A stretch of DNA of 64,000 nt, from contig NOWV01000017.1 of assembly GCA_003344405.1 (NCBI GenBank), positions 620,001 through 684,000 on the forward strand, read 5' to 3'. Shown here in pieces: positions 25,601-38,600 of this stretch. The notes under the pieces are model-generated. The model was not told the DNA's origin, did no database searches, and worked only from the letters and a program-made list of their open reading frames with translations. How positions within the stretch are numbered: the first letter of the stretch is position 1; every line of letters begins with the position of its first letter. The position numbers and the translations under genes were made by a program. Source of the DNA: Trichoplax sp. H2 (Eukaryota; Placozoa; Uniplacotomia; Trichoplacea).

Positions 25601-28600
25601 ATTAACTACTTAAAGTATCTCACTAATATACATAATCGAATAAAAATGTTGTCTTACTTGGATTGAGGCATTATCGAACAACTACGGCTGGATACCAATT
25701 TCAACTGAATAATTAGTTGACCTCGACATAAAATAGCGCCAACGGTATGAAATGACAATCAAACCAACGAAAGCTTGCTGCAATCCTGTAGACTGAATTT
25801 TGCTATGATCAAGTGATAAATAAATTAATTAGAGCATGTCTGAACTTTAGACTGGTCGTTAGTTATAGTCTAAAGTAAAACATCCAGATTACATAACTGT
25901 TGACCAGTTCTCTAAGGCAAATTTGCACAACATGTTAATAAATATTTCACAAATTAGAAGCCAAACGCTGATTTATTATTAAATAAAAAATGAACTTCAT
26001 AACAGAAAATATTGATCCTTATGATCTCTTTGATACCGATATTTGTCTCCATGATTAAATTTAGTAATTATCTTTAAGAAATAGACTCGTATACCTTTTC
26101 ATTGTATTCAGACACTAAAAATGTGATTATAGCTCAAAATTCACAGCGACATTTGATAAAGCAGTTTTGATCGTGAATGCAGCAGAGTAGTGCCTTTGTG
26201 TAAGAAAAAATTATTCACACCAATTAATAGAATCTAGTTTAAAATTATTATACACTTATTGGCACTACCATACAATACGAGTACTCTAGAAGCTCACTAC
26301 GACATCAAATTAAAAACTATATCAGCTTTCATCTATTTAAATTCGCATATACGTCGATTTTGATGCTTCATAAATGTACAGTACGTTTATCTCTGCTTTT
26401 CATGATCATAATTATCAACCTTTACTCACAATTGTTAGTACATCCATAATTATTAAGTTACCTTCTCCGATATTGCAATAACTTCTTATCAATTCTTTTA
26501 TCGTATACTTTGTTACAATGAAATACACCATTTTAAAGGCATGAACAGCATTCATAGCTGTAAAGATAAAATTAATTACAAGCGTAATAAGAAAGTGGTA
26601 ACCCTACATCGGTTAATGTATAAAGCTACAGAATCTCATAAGAATCGTTTACTAACGAAAAATGGGAAAAATTTATGTTTTCCTCAAACGAATTAGTGGA
26701 AAAGTTCATTCAGTTGCATAATACACTCAATAGTATCATTGAATGTTAACTTTTCAAAATGAAATGTTTTATATAGCAACGATGCCGAATATTAAAGAGT
26801 TTTTTTTATAAAGAACGATCATAAAAAATTTATGCAAGATATTACTAGCGTTCTTCTAAGCTCAAATTATAAAACTTTAAAAACAGTTTAGTTATTGTAC
26901 TCTTAAGGTATAAATCTTACCTAGTTCTATTTTCTTTGCTAAAATATTTCGGTCCATTAAAGACACTTTTTCATTGCCTACATGTTAATATACTTATCGA
27001 AAAATTAATTAATGTACAACTTAAGAATTTTCATTCACCTTTATTTATATTACTTCGCTATCTTGATTAGGCCTTCGAGGTGATACTGTAAGTAATTCCT
27101 AACTTAGATTGTAATTTTAAATTAAAGAATACCATGTTTAATTACAGTAATGCATTGAGTCTTTTAATTAACGGCAGCTAAGTAAATATGTGATCACCAA
27201 AAACAACCGATTTCGTACCAATTGTAACCATCATTCTCTTTAGTGAACATCGCAACCCAATCGTACTTTAATCATCTCGACGGCCGGAATCTAGTGAATA
27301 ATGATCATGATCGATGCACCCAAATTGTATGATATTTGCACTTAGTAAATCAGCGATATTGTCAATATTAAACTCACTCATACTCAAGCTACTTCGGTTT
27401 GATTTAAGATTTCAGCCAGTGTATTGAGCATTAACGTTCTAAGATAGTTTCTCGCTATGATTTGTTAGAAAGTGAAGTAGTTTAAATCTTCTGGCTGCAA
27501 GACTGAAAAAATCTATGAATTTACGTTAGATAGCTCCTACAAGTCGAGCATATGTACGGTAATTTTCGTATATGTTAATGTAAGTAATGATTTTTCGTAA
27601 TTGGATAATCACGGTTCGTCATTGAACATTACTTGTGTTGAAAACGTGAAATAAACATTTTCTAGCGGTAAATGCATAGAATAGCTGCTATAGGGCTATT
27701 GCACAGTAATAATGACTATCGAATGAAGATAAACTAACACTATAAGCAAACAGACCAATCATAAAGAAGATATTACACAACTTAAAGCTGTCTTATATTA
27801 TGATACAGGACTAGCATTGTACAATTATAGCTGCAAACAATAGAGCTAGTATACGGTTCATTAGTTGACATTATTTTTCGTTGATATATACATGAGCCGT
27901 ATAAATATTCAGCACAATACAATCATTTATATACAGTATATACATTACCTTAGTCAGTTAGATATTGTAATACAACTTATGTTTAATAAGAATTTACATG
28001 AAAATGAAAATGAACTAGAGCGCACTACAACGTACCGCGTTTACTCATAATAATTTATAATAGAGCGCTACTACGGGTACATATGTAATCGAGTAATTTT
28101 TTGTAACAGTAGGTGTGCTGCTTAGACTATATTTGCAACTTTCCATGCCGGATCGCACAATTCGGTCTTAGCAGTAATAAATTCACAACCATTTTCCAAG
28201 TTTCAAACATGGAAAGAAAAGAGAGTAAACTAACCTGACCAGCTGGATTCAAATTAAAAGTGTAGTTTATTTTGCTATGACACTCGTGGTTTTATATTTT
28301 CAATTTGCAAATTATACAACAGGTGGAAAATGCACGCGTAAGTTCCATCTATATCGACACAGGATTATTGAAAAAATGAACAGATGGATTATTATATTAC
28401 ATACGAAATATGTCAGTCTAAGAAATGAAATTGTACAGTGATATCAATATGTCTGTTAAGGTAATTTAACGATAGGTAGAAAGTAGTAAAATTTTTAATA
28501 TATGATCTATGATACGCATATGTTAAATAAATATTATTTATATACTTTTTTAAGTTGTTCTAATAACCAATTGTCTTATTGGATTGCAATGACTATATTT

Positions 28601-29304
28601 TCTATACAAGTTACTACCTAAACACCATCCTCAATTTTAATTACTACGATCAGACCATATCGGAATAAAAATTAATTATTACAATCTTTTCTAAAGAGAA
28701 ATTTGCGTTTTACTCATATTGATTCCCCAATAGAGTCTTCAATTACAAATATATAGCATAGGTTTTAAGAATATAATCGATATTTTATAACATTTGCAGT
28801 ACTACAGGATAACTTAGCAAGTAATATTAGAACAATAATAGTATTCAGAAGAGAAGAAAGGTTTCTTTGTGAATATTTTCATTAATTGTAAAATTTAAAG
28901 CGCGGACATTTAAAACGCTTTAATCGAGTAAACTTTAGTTTAGAGTAAGCTAGTTTCACTGCGTAACTGAATTTATGACTGATTTAGTTCGAAAAGAGAG
29001 AGATTAGAATGTATACACAAGATGTGTTCCAACTATTTCAGGCTAGTCTCGATGCGTAGTTTACAATTTAATCGTCCATTTGAGTTTTTCGATGAGTAAC
29101 GTAGTTTTAATGTCGATGCATATGCTAATGTTAAGAGTCGATGTCACTTATTTCTCGTTCAAGCATACTTGACTAACTAATGATGATTATAGCATTAAAA
29201 TAGAAGATGATACCTACGGGTATGAGTCATGAAGTGATGTCATGATGTCATTGTTTGATTACTGTGATATATAAGCGTAAGTCCGCTCTATTCTTCTCTA
29301 CAAA
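22621..29304. other. AT-rich gene desert 3' of gene 3
   Basis: About 6.7 kb with only short motif-free open frames (up to about 67 codons) and few GTAC words. One perfect 14-bp palindrome (TCATCCTAGGATGA, 24739-24752) is present. The part next to 29304 should include the 3' UTR of gene 3, which runs leftwards. I see no RNA gene or mobile element. Confidence 0.45.
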
Positions 29305-30900
29305 TTATGGATTTTCGGCATCTCTTGAATGAATTCTGAAGTGGATTTTAAGATGATAACTCTGAGAAAAGGATTTTCCACACGTTGAACACTTGTAGGG
29401 CCTTTCACGAGTATGGATTCTTTTATGACGCGTTAAACTGTAGGAGCGTGTGAAAACCTTAAGACATATATTACAGCGGTACGTTTTATTGCTTGTGCTA
29501 CTTGCCAATTGAAAATATGGGAAACTTTCTTGAGTATGACGAACTTGTACGGGTGCGTATACCGGAGCAGGAAAAATATTTGGCAATTGATAGCAGTATG
29601 TGACAGGTAGCATATTTACTGCAAACTGCTGCGTGGCAATGGTATCAGAGGGAGCTGATGATGCTATTTGAGATGGGACAGATGATGCAAGGTTACCTTC
29701 AGCACTAACCTGTGTGTAATTCACATTATGCGCAACATTCCTGGCTAATGGATTTGACCCTCCTACATTTGATGACAAGACTGTTTTATAATTACTTAAA
29801 TTGGTATCATTTGAAATTTTAATTGTTGTTCCTTGTGACGAATCTCGTGCACTTTCAACATCACTACCAATGGATGTGGTTGAACTTTCGAGTAATTCAT
29901 TACTAGCATTTAATAATGTTGCTTCAGTTTCATCTGTAGGCGAGCTTAAGATACGTTTTACAGAAAAGCTGATCTTAGTGTTAGTCTTAGTAGTATTCAT
30001 AGTTAATGTAGTATCCTTGTCTAAGTTCAAGCATAAAGTGTTACGATTGTTGATTCTGGATGATCGTTTCTGCTTTTCAAATGTACCTTCTGCTACCAAT
30101 TGATTACTCCCAGATCGAGACGTGGTTAAAATTGCTATAGAGTCAATGTCGCTGCTATCGCTAGAAGATTCTCTAAATGATCCTTGGCGATGTTGTCTCT
30201 TATCGAGTCCTGAAGTAGGTAGTGAAGAAGTAATAGCTGCATTTTTTGCAGTTGGCAGCTCCATGTCGTCTCTGCTACAGCCTGCTACTGGACTATCACC
30301 TCTTAACAACGCAGACACGTTGCGGCTGGTTGTAATCTCACTATCATTGCTATCTTGCTTGATAATATTGCTTACGCATTTGTCACGGTTATTGCGTATG
30401 AAAGATGGAGTTAGGTTATCGTCTGATTGTGGAGTTCCAGATTGATTTCCGTCCCTTTCCAAAGGTTTATCGTTATAATAGATGTATTCCTTATTAGTCG
30501 ACGATATACTGGTATGGCTTCGGAATTGGTGCAATTCTAATATAATTGCAGCATAAACAGCGATCATATTGGTACAATAAGAGGGCAATGATAAATCTTC
30601 GTCGGCGGAGTTGAAAATTTTGTGTAGAAATTCCGTCAACCAAAATGTCATCTGGGATATAATTTCATCTATAGCAAAATTAGTTTTGCCAGTATCAAAT
30701 ACTGTTGACTTTTTTGATGCCGGATGAACAGGCAAATCTCCAAGCATTTCCCAAATAATTTTAAGATGAGACTTAGATAATTGCCCATAGCTAGCTGTAT
30801 TATCTCTGATAACTTGAAGCAATTTGCAAAATAATTTACTGATTGTGTATTGATCTCCACCTATTTTAATCTGTCGCAGTATATTGACTATATTTTCCAT
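29305..30900 (-). CDS. Two-finger C2H2 zinc-finger protein with helical N-terminus and eh1-like motif (gene 3)
   Basis: Predicted nuclear protein of 531 aa. Residues 1-127 form the leucine-rich helical-looking region, with core Q83-M84-T85-x-W87 and a hydrophobic helix at about 106-126. A long Ser/Thr/Asn linker follows. FSVKRIL at 312-318 is a good eh1-like Groucho-binding candidate. A Pro/aromatic patch lies at 431-454. Two fingers are present, C476-H496 and C504-H524, both with intact ligands. The linker between them is TRERPY, so the usual glycine is Arg. The protein ends HSRDAENP, at the same place as gene 2 and immediately before the position of finger 3 in genes 1, 4 and 5. The ATG at 30900 opens the frame. 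Function is inferred from motifs; the two-finger form may bind DNA only weakly or with a partner. Confidence 0.92.
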   Translation of the reverse strand: MENIVNILRQIKIGGDQYTISKLFCKLLQVIRDNTASYGQLSKSHLKIIWEMLGDLPVHPASKKSTVFDTGKTNFAIDEIISQMTFWLTEFLHKIFNSADEDLSLPSYCTNMIAVYAAIILELHQFRSHTSISSTNKEYIYYNDKPLERDGNQSGTPQSDDNLTPSFIRNNRDKCVSNIIKQDSNDSEITTSRNVSALLRGDSPVAGCSRDDMELPTAKNAAITSSLPTSGLDKRQHRQGSFRESSSDSSDIDSIAILTTSRSGSNQLVAEGTFEKQKRSSRINNRNTLCLNLDKDTTLTMNTTKTNTKISFSVKRILSSPTDETEATLLNASNELLESSTTSIGSDVESARDSSQGTTIKISNDTNLSNYKTVLSSNVGGSNPLARNVAHNVNYTQVSAEGNLASSVPSQIASSAPSDTIATQQFAVNMLPVTYCYQLPNIFPAPVYAPVQVRHTQESFPYFQLASSTSNKTYRCNICLKVFTRSYSLTRHKRIHTRERPYKCSTCGKSFSQSYHLKIHFRIHSRDAENP

Positions 30901-31138
30901 TTCGTTCAGTTGAAAAATCGAGACTTGTCAAATGTTCAAAATTCGTCACTGTTTGAACTGTAAATAAAAGTCAAGATTTTTAAATTACCTGATAAACTAC
31001 GTACTGTATTAGAGTTGCTGATCACTAGTAATTCATAATAATAATAATGATAATAATATGCGTCAAATTAACTTCGTATGTAATTCATATTATTAATTAC
31101 CAGCATGCGCACGTCTCCTAGTCAATTAATTTTGAATG
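30901..31138. other. 5' flank of gene 3
   Basis: AT-rich upstream region of gene 3. On the minus strand a pyrimidine-rich CTTTTATTTACAG ends at 30958 and could be a 3' splice acceptor, giving an exon with 57 nt of 5' UTR. This is a pattern match only. The GTAC island begins at 31158, about 260 bp upstream of the ATG. Confidence 0.35.
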
Positions 31139-31157
31139 TTAGGGGTTAGGGTTAGGG
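31139..31157. repeat. Interstitial telomere-like TTAGGG tract
   Basis: Three units, TTAGGGG TTAGGG TTAGGG, directly abut the start of the GTAC-palindrome island. The orientation is opposite to the tract at 19105-19122. Confidence 0.8.
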
Positions 31158-31830
31158 TACACGTACAGTGCAGTACTGTACAGTACAGCAGTACAGTACA
31201 GTACTGTACAGTAGTGTACTGTACTTTCACAGCGTACAGTACTGTACACTGTACTGTACAGTACAGTATAGTCAAACAGTTTAGGGACCAAGAGAAAATT
31301 TTCTCTTAGTACTGTAGGTCCAGTACAGTACAGTAGGACTCCCGACTGGGTTTAAGCGACGTTCACAACGAAGTCGTGTGGCGTCCAGATGTCCTTTCGT
31401 CCACCGCCAGAACATTGAAGGCTACAGTATGTACTGTAAAGTACGTACTGTGTGTATCAAAGTATTTTGTCACTTTGAAAAGCATCAACCAGTGATCTTA
31501 ATGAGCAAATACTGATTAAGAGTTGTTACATTCCATAGCATTTATCATTCTATTATAGCTTTACTGTATTTTTAAAGAAAAATATTGCCCGAAAGTGACA
31601 AAATGTTATGGTACACAGTGTACTGCAAACTCTGGACAAAGCGGTCTTCATGATCTGGTCCGATCCGATCCGGACCCTGGTCTACGGGATGCAAAGATGG
31701 GCCTACAGTACTATATTTCTAGTACTGTAATCCTTGATCCTGTACTGTACTGTACGGCATACTGTACAGTTTACAGTATGAACTGACTAACTGTGAGTCA
31801 AGTACTGCTCTACAGTACAGTACTATACCC
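31158..31830. repeat. GTAC-palindrome island upstream of gene 3
   Basis: Very dense alternation of GTACA and TGTAC at 31158-31270, again at 31320-31335 and 31425-31450, and at 31610-31830. It includes a perfect 18-bp palindrome at 31290-31307 (AAGAGAAAA followed by TTTTCTCTT). The segment 31340-31420 is relatively GC-rich. No coding region is credible. Confidence 0.85.
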
Positions 31831-32216
31831 GTACTTTACATAGTAAGAAACCAGGAATAAACAACAAAGTTGCCGTACTTTAATACCATATTTTGGACTA
31901 TAAAATCTTCATTATCATCATATTTAGATTTATAATCAATTAATCATGATCTGGTATTACCGTATTATGATTCATGAATTATTAAATCGCGATGAATCTA
32001 TACCGTAAACATAACATGCATCTTTGTAAATAGCGTATCTACTCGTATATCAATACATGCATGAAATTGTTTTAAACATGGAGAACTACAGTAGACGATC
32101 AAAGACTGATTTTTTTTCTTTAGCTATTTCTGTTTAGATTAACTACACAGTGGAAATAATCATCTCTAGACTAGGACACTTACTGTAAGTGTATTTAAAA
32201 TTATACCTTGGCCCTC

Positions 32217-32240
32217 GGAATACTATACGTATAGTATTCC
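32217..32240. repeat. Perfect 24-bp palindrome
   Basis: GGAATACTATAC at 32217-32228 is followed immediately by its exact reverse complement, with no spacer. It could be a dimer-binding dyad or a cruciform-prone site. Confidence 0.85.
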
Positions 32241-35200
32241 ATTGTCACTTCCACACATTAAATTGACCAAGTACCAGTGAGTAAGGTCTATTTTACAACT
32301 GTTATTGGTAGTACTGGCGCCATTTATACTACTATACAGTACTATGAGCTTAATTATAGTGTTGAGATAAATGAGTATCAGTATTAAGTTATTACCGTGC
32401 TCACTCTATAGGAGTACTTGAACGATACTATGCTATCATTAGACAGAGTAAAATTGAAATCAATTGAAATCTATATATCTTATTAGAGGTAAAACGAGAA
32501 ATGTCCCAGTGATGCAAACCCTTCCGTTCTATCAATAAAATGATTGTATATATACTGTATACTGTACAATAGTATTGTTTAGTTTATACGTATATCCATA
32601 TCACTGCATGAAGTAGCTGTTAAAATGACTTGGTTATACCAATAGAATAGAAAGAAGTTCTAATTTGAACTATCAGTCTAATAGCACTATCATCGAATAA
32701 TCTCGGACACTTAAATCTTTTTGATCATGCGTAATGCATAGAAAGGAAATGAAAACAGTGGCCGACGACAAGGGGACATTGTCTAACTAGTAATCAAAGC
32801 ACAATATAATAATATACAGTCTACATATGTGCTTTCATTGCATATATTATATCTAAGCCTAGAAATTGATAAGTCTATATACATATATTGTAAATTACTA
32901 AACTATTGACTATTATAATACAACATAATATAGCTACGGATCACTTTCTTACCTAAATTTATGTTTGAGAAATAATTTTTTCAGTCTTTGGTAGGCCCTA
33001 GTCTTGACTGCACGCTTAAGAGAAAGGTTGGAATTTATTAAATGCCCGGATTATCCTACCATTTTATACGTTTAGATTTTGGTTATTGGTAACAACTAAG
33101 TAAATAAAAATAATAGGATAGAATCATAGCAACCAACTTCAACACTCTTACCACACGTCATCATTTCACATAATTGTAGGTATGTTGTGTATTTATGTCT
33201 GTAGCAATTCGTTATTCAGAAGCGAGTCATTCATTGGCATGTAAATCAAATTATTAACATTATCCTATGGATTGAATAATAGATTAAAATACTTTTTGCT
33301 TGTTGTCATAAGAATTGTAATATCATACATAGTAAAAAGTACACAGTCAAAATTTGGCAGTTAATTATGCTTTTAACAATACAAATGAATTAAAATAAGA
33401 GTTGTACAATAAACGCTAACGTTGCATCGCAACCCATGGACTGTATATACTAAAATTGTTTACAACTACTCACATTTACCGTAATTTTAAGTTTTTGTTG
33501 TAAACAAATTTACGAGCACTTCAAATTATTCCTGAAATACATGGATAATGATTTACAGTAATAATTCACAATGTAAATATAGCGTGTCATTCAAAAAGTA
33601 GATTTTATCATGTATGCTCCAATAACTGCTATTTAGTAGTATATAAACTGTGTTACCTCTTATAGGGATAGAAATCCTTATCATTAACAAATTGTACCTA
33701 TTACAAGAGATATAATAAGCGATTCCATTTCATCACTATACCAGTTGTAGTAATATGCATCTGTTGGGTCATTATGGTTTTAACTATGGCTTTGACTTCA
33801 GCTAGAATATGTTAATGAAATCGAATCAATCGTTTGTATACTGTACATAGTATATGAAAATTGAAATGTAAAATAGTGTATATACACCGGAATATTGATT
33901 GACCTACAGTATATGCATGCTGATCTTTTTGTACAGGGTCTGTATGTTGACCACTTTAATTCATCATTAACATTTATCAACTGTAATGTAATCATTCTGC
34001 AGTTTTTACCTATTAGTAATCGGAAATAGACTCATTCAATATCTATTTATACTACAATGCAATTGTAAAGCGCTGTACGATAATTTATATCCGTGTACAA
34101 ATTATCTATTTGACCTAGTCTACAATATTTGTCACTCAAGCGACATGTACTCTTACGATTCTGTTCTTTAGCTTAAGACAATTTTGTAGTATTTTAATTT
34201 CCTGATAAGTTTCTAATATTATCTACTTTAAAATTAGAATCTGACAAACTAAATATAGCCCTTAGTGTAATAGTTCTTACTGGGAAGATTGCTGTCTGTA
34301 TACAGATATAATAAGGCATTATTTAAAAATATTTTTATTCTTATACGTATATTAAAATAGTCATATTGTATCAAAATTTCATAGTAAAATATACGTATTC
34401 GAATGCGTATATAAATAAGTATATTGCATAAGATACTAGGATATGACTTTTGCATATTCATGATCCTGGCGAGTGCCATACGCTTTGACCAAATGCCCAA
34501 CTCTCTACGACGTCATAGAGAAGGTTTCCATGATAACCGCTTTCATAATAATGATTTACGATAATCGTATAAAATGTATGTGCCTAAGGTATTATTAAGT
34601 AAAAACACAAGGCAGAGATTAACATGTGGTGGTAAATTCAGCCCATAACAATTATTAATAGTTAATTTCCATATGACGTCAATGAAGAAGAATATATTTA
34701 AGAGGATTCTTGCTAGTACGGTATACGCCTATTAGGTGCGGGTAATATCTTATACAGAAGTAATACAACCTTGATTATGTTCTGTAGCCACAATAGTTAA
34801 TAAAAACATAATTATATGGTGCATGCCATTATTATTAATTTCTTCGATTACTTCAGCACTTTATTTTCGTTATATACCAGAATGAATCTATAGTAATCTG
34901 AATAGAGTCTTAGGTAAAGGGACTCAGTTAATACAGTATATTACTCATGTTGTTGAGTTGTCGAATAATGAAAAGAATATGTTGTTGTAGTCAAATAAAC
35001 AACAATATTATATTTACCAAGTACAATGTCATTACTGACGTTGTATTTCTGTAATTATTGTATTCCGGAAAAAAGATCAAAGTAAAAAGATAATACGGTC
35101 GGCGCTATGCATGCATCATATATGTTCTTTAAAAAATTCTAGGAACCGTGAGCTGGTTTATTACTGTAATATCTAAGTTAAATAGAAACATAAGGAAAAT

Positions 35201-35318
35201 ATTTAAATGTTTACAGTTGGTAGGTTGAACAAAAATGCCTCGATAATTAATTAATGAATTTCATAGACTTAGAGTAATTGACCTTATAATCATCTCATCA
35301 TAATGATATTAGTTAAAT

Positions 35319-35616
35319 ATTGTTCAGAACATCCAATCCTCGCTTACAGTCTTTATAGCTAAATATTATGAAGAATTTTGTATGGGGTCCCATTTCCTTT
35401 AATAATCTAAAGTAATCACTATTTTCTGAACATCTAATTCTTATCAATAGACTTTGTAGCTAAATGATATAAAAAAAACTCCGTATACGATTCCACGTTT
35501 TGCAATAATCTAAAGTAAGCACTATTTTCAGAACATCAAATGCTTACCAATAGTCTTTGCAACTAAGTATTATGTAAAATTTCGTATATAGTTCTATTTC
35601 CTGCAATAATTTAGCA
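35319..35616. repeat. Degenerate tandem repeat, about 102-bp unit, three copies
   Basis: Landmarks recur in order. TC(A/T)GAAC occurs at 35324, 35425 and 35528, followed each time by CTTACAGTCTTT/CTTATCAATAGACTTT/CTTACCAATAGTCTTT, then AACTAA/GCTAAAT and TTCC..AATAATCTAAAG. Spacing is 101 and 103 bp. The copies are diverged and non-coding. Confidence 0.75.
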
Positions 35617-38600
35617 AACGGCGGGTAGTTTGTAATCGTATACCTATGATATTTTATACGAGCATTTACTTTTGGGCTTCACGTACTACGACTAGGCTTT
35701 GAATTGTCAAATTTTGAGTTTAACCTTATTTTAATGAAATCCTTCAAATGAAGCATGAAGATCGTTGCTAAATTTAACAGTAAGATAAGCCTTAAATCTT
35801 AGAAGTTTCTGTCATCAAATTTTTTACGGCCAAAAAATTAACGTAAGGCTTTTTCGAGGCTAAACATTATTTGAAAATCTTTTAGCATCGATTACAGCAC
35901 CACCATTTCGCTTCTAGACCATCGCATCGATAAATATAGATAAGTGGTTTACGGGTGAAAAATTGAAGATTTAAAAATATCGGGAGCTACACATTGTCAT
36001 CCAATTACTATCTGCATCGTTTATATAGTTTGATTCTGCCACGTAAATTTGAATACTGTACTATTAAAACAATTTAAGCATAATATATATATATGAGTAC
36101 AAATATGCAATAAAGTGTTTCCCTTACGAAACTATGTTACAAACTCGTTAAGCCTATGCATTCCATTGATACAATATCATCTATAATATATCATGAGCGT
36201 AAAATATAGGGAGATAATATATTCGTATGCTATTTCGAATTTGATGTAGTTAAAAACTATTGCTTAAGGATCTATTCTCCTATCTTGCGGTGTTAAAGAT
36301 TTATCGAAGATCAGTAGCAGGTCATAGTTTACCCGTATTACCGTAAATAACTATCAAGCCGTCGCACTTTTAAGCCTCAAACATCTATACTTGTAAAGGA
36401 ATACTATATGAATGGGTCTTTGTTACAGGCACAATAACAATTTTTATTGTTGATTGATAAATTATATGCTTGTTCACAAATACGTTGCGAACTCACTGTA
36501 CATATTAAATTTCAGTATTCAAGACTGAATTTAGATTGGTACACGTTTTATTTTCAGCAAAATTTAACATGTTCTCAATATGTCATACTCCGCTATCTAA
36601 GTTAAAAATTTAAAGAAAGTTATACTACCTCGAACGAGTGATATCATTTATCAATTACTTAATCAGATTTAAACAAAGCCTTATTGAAATATATTTATGC
36701 CGCCATTGATGTTACATAAAAGTCCATTTTGAATAAATAATAGCATCATTCATCTAAATATTATAAAACTTATAAAGGATTATGTGGTAATACTGTATAC
36801 CATTGCGTATCAGACATCATTATATTACAACTAAAATTAATGTAATCGCCAAAGAATTATATAATTTGATACAATCCTTTACTCTCCCTTAGACGATTTT
36901 GTATTAAGCGCTGTACTGATTAAACTGTTCATGAAAGTCTATCTAAGGCTCAATATTTCCTGCATTGGATGCGTTAATGAGTGTTTTTATCGTAAATGAT
37001 TTCTGTAAATCGGGAATCTTGTAAGTATCCTACAATCGTAAAACAAATATATTATCAAGCGTCCTATGAATAATTTTAACTTGATGACCTTACTCATTAA
37101 TACATCATCAGCCCAGAAATTAATATCATTATAATTATTAATATATCTAGAATTTACGGTGTATATCGTTATACTGTTTTCTTAGCTGTGTTACAGGATA
37201 GAAGTCGAACATTTTTACTGCATCATTAGCTAAGTAATTAGTGTTAGTATAGTAGGGATCTATATCGTAATGTCACCATCCAACTACGAAATCCAGTGAA
37301 TTCGCGAAATGCCTAGTCAGTTTGCAAAATGCTATGCATCTTGTATTATTAACCGATACAAATGCTTTAAGGCTAACGTTAAGTCAAAAACTAAATGTTA
37401 TAATCAGAGAACTTGTAAAAATGAATAATAATTTTCATAATCAGAACATTATCAATTCATTAATAACTATATAATTGATAATAGTATCTCTAAATATTTG
37501 GCAATTACTTCAGTAATTGCAAGTTACATACTTGTATGTATTGATTATCTAAATCAGTTTATTATTATTATAATCATCAAAAAAATATAGATTCTCTGTT
37601 TTTTTAGTAATATTACGCATGAATAAAGATAGTTTCTCTGATTCATGTGTTTTGATATTTTTACAATTTGCGAACTGACTGGGCATTTTGCAAATATACT
37701 GAACTTCGTACTTAAACGGGTACAGTGACACTATTATCTGTTGAATATCGGCAAAATTTTATCCACTTATTAATATTAGTATCTTTAAAATTTTGTAATT
37801 ATTCGGTAATGTTATACCATATAGCGAAAATCTTTGTTGAAAAACACTATATCTTACATGGACCATGCTTTCACTTCAGATTCTATTTAAGCCTGAATAT
37901 ATGCTATAGCCCAAAATTTCATCTACTAGATATTTATTTTCTGATTGGCACTTGGGTTTTATCCGTATCTTTAAAGCATTTTAAACATTTAATATTTTCA
38001 GATGTACGCATATATAATTGAGTGTTGTTACTGATCTTATATTCTCTGCAATAACAAAGATCATTATAACTACTATCATATTTCGGTACATGTTTACGTA
38101 TCTATTTCTGTCAGGCGAAATTAATTGATAAGTTCTATTATCAATATCAGGGTGGATTTATACAGTGATATAAAAGTACATATTCTGTCACTAACATCAT
38201 AAGATACCATTATTACATATATATTATCAATATTAATGATATATAACTGTACATATACTTATTTATTTCTAGTTGATACTGAAATGTGGTTGCGATGCTT
38301 CTTGCCTTCTCTAACGTTGCGTTATGGCTATTTAAAATATCTTCATAAATCTATAGTAATACAAGCAATATTCAACTGATATTCCTTATCTCGTAAATAG
38401 CAAGATAGTAATTGATTCTAGGATTGGAACGTACGTAACAATAAGTAGTACTATTTTAACTGGCTTTGTAATACCCCATATAAAACTCTTGATAATAGCA
38501 ATACTCATATATATCTTTTAGCAGATATTTTCATTTTGGTTATATTACTAGAAATATGTACGATACGTTGTATTTCCATAATTTACTATTCTATTAAAGC

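Noticed and set aside
29261-29286. Possible relict of finger 3 downstream of gene 3 (minus-strand GGACTTACGCTTAT resembles the GDLRY linker coding of gene 5)
   Set aside because: Only about a dozen bases resemble it and no Cys or His spacing follows, so chance similarity is likely.
37725-38021. 98-codon open frame on the + strand in the desert
   Set aside because: No motif. A frame of this length is expected a few times by chance in AT-rich DNA of this size.
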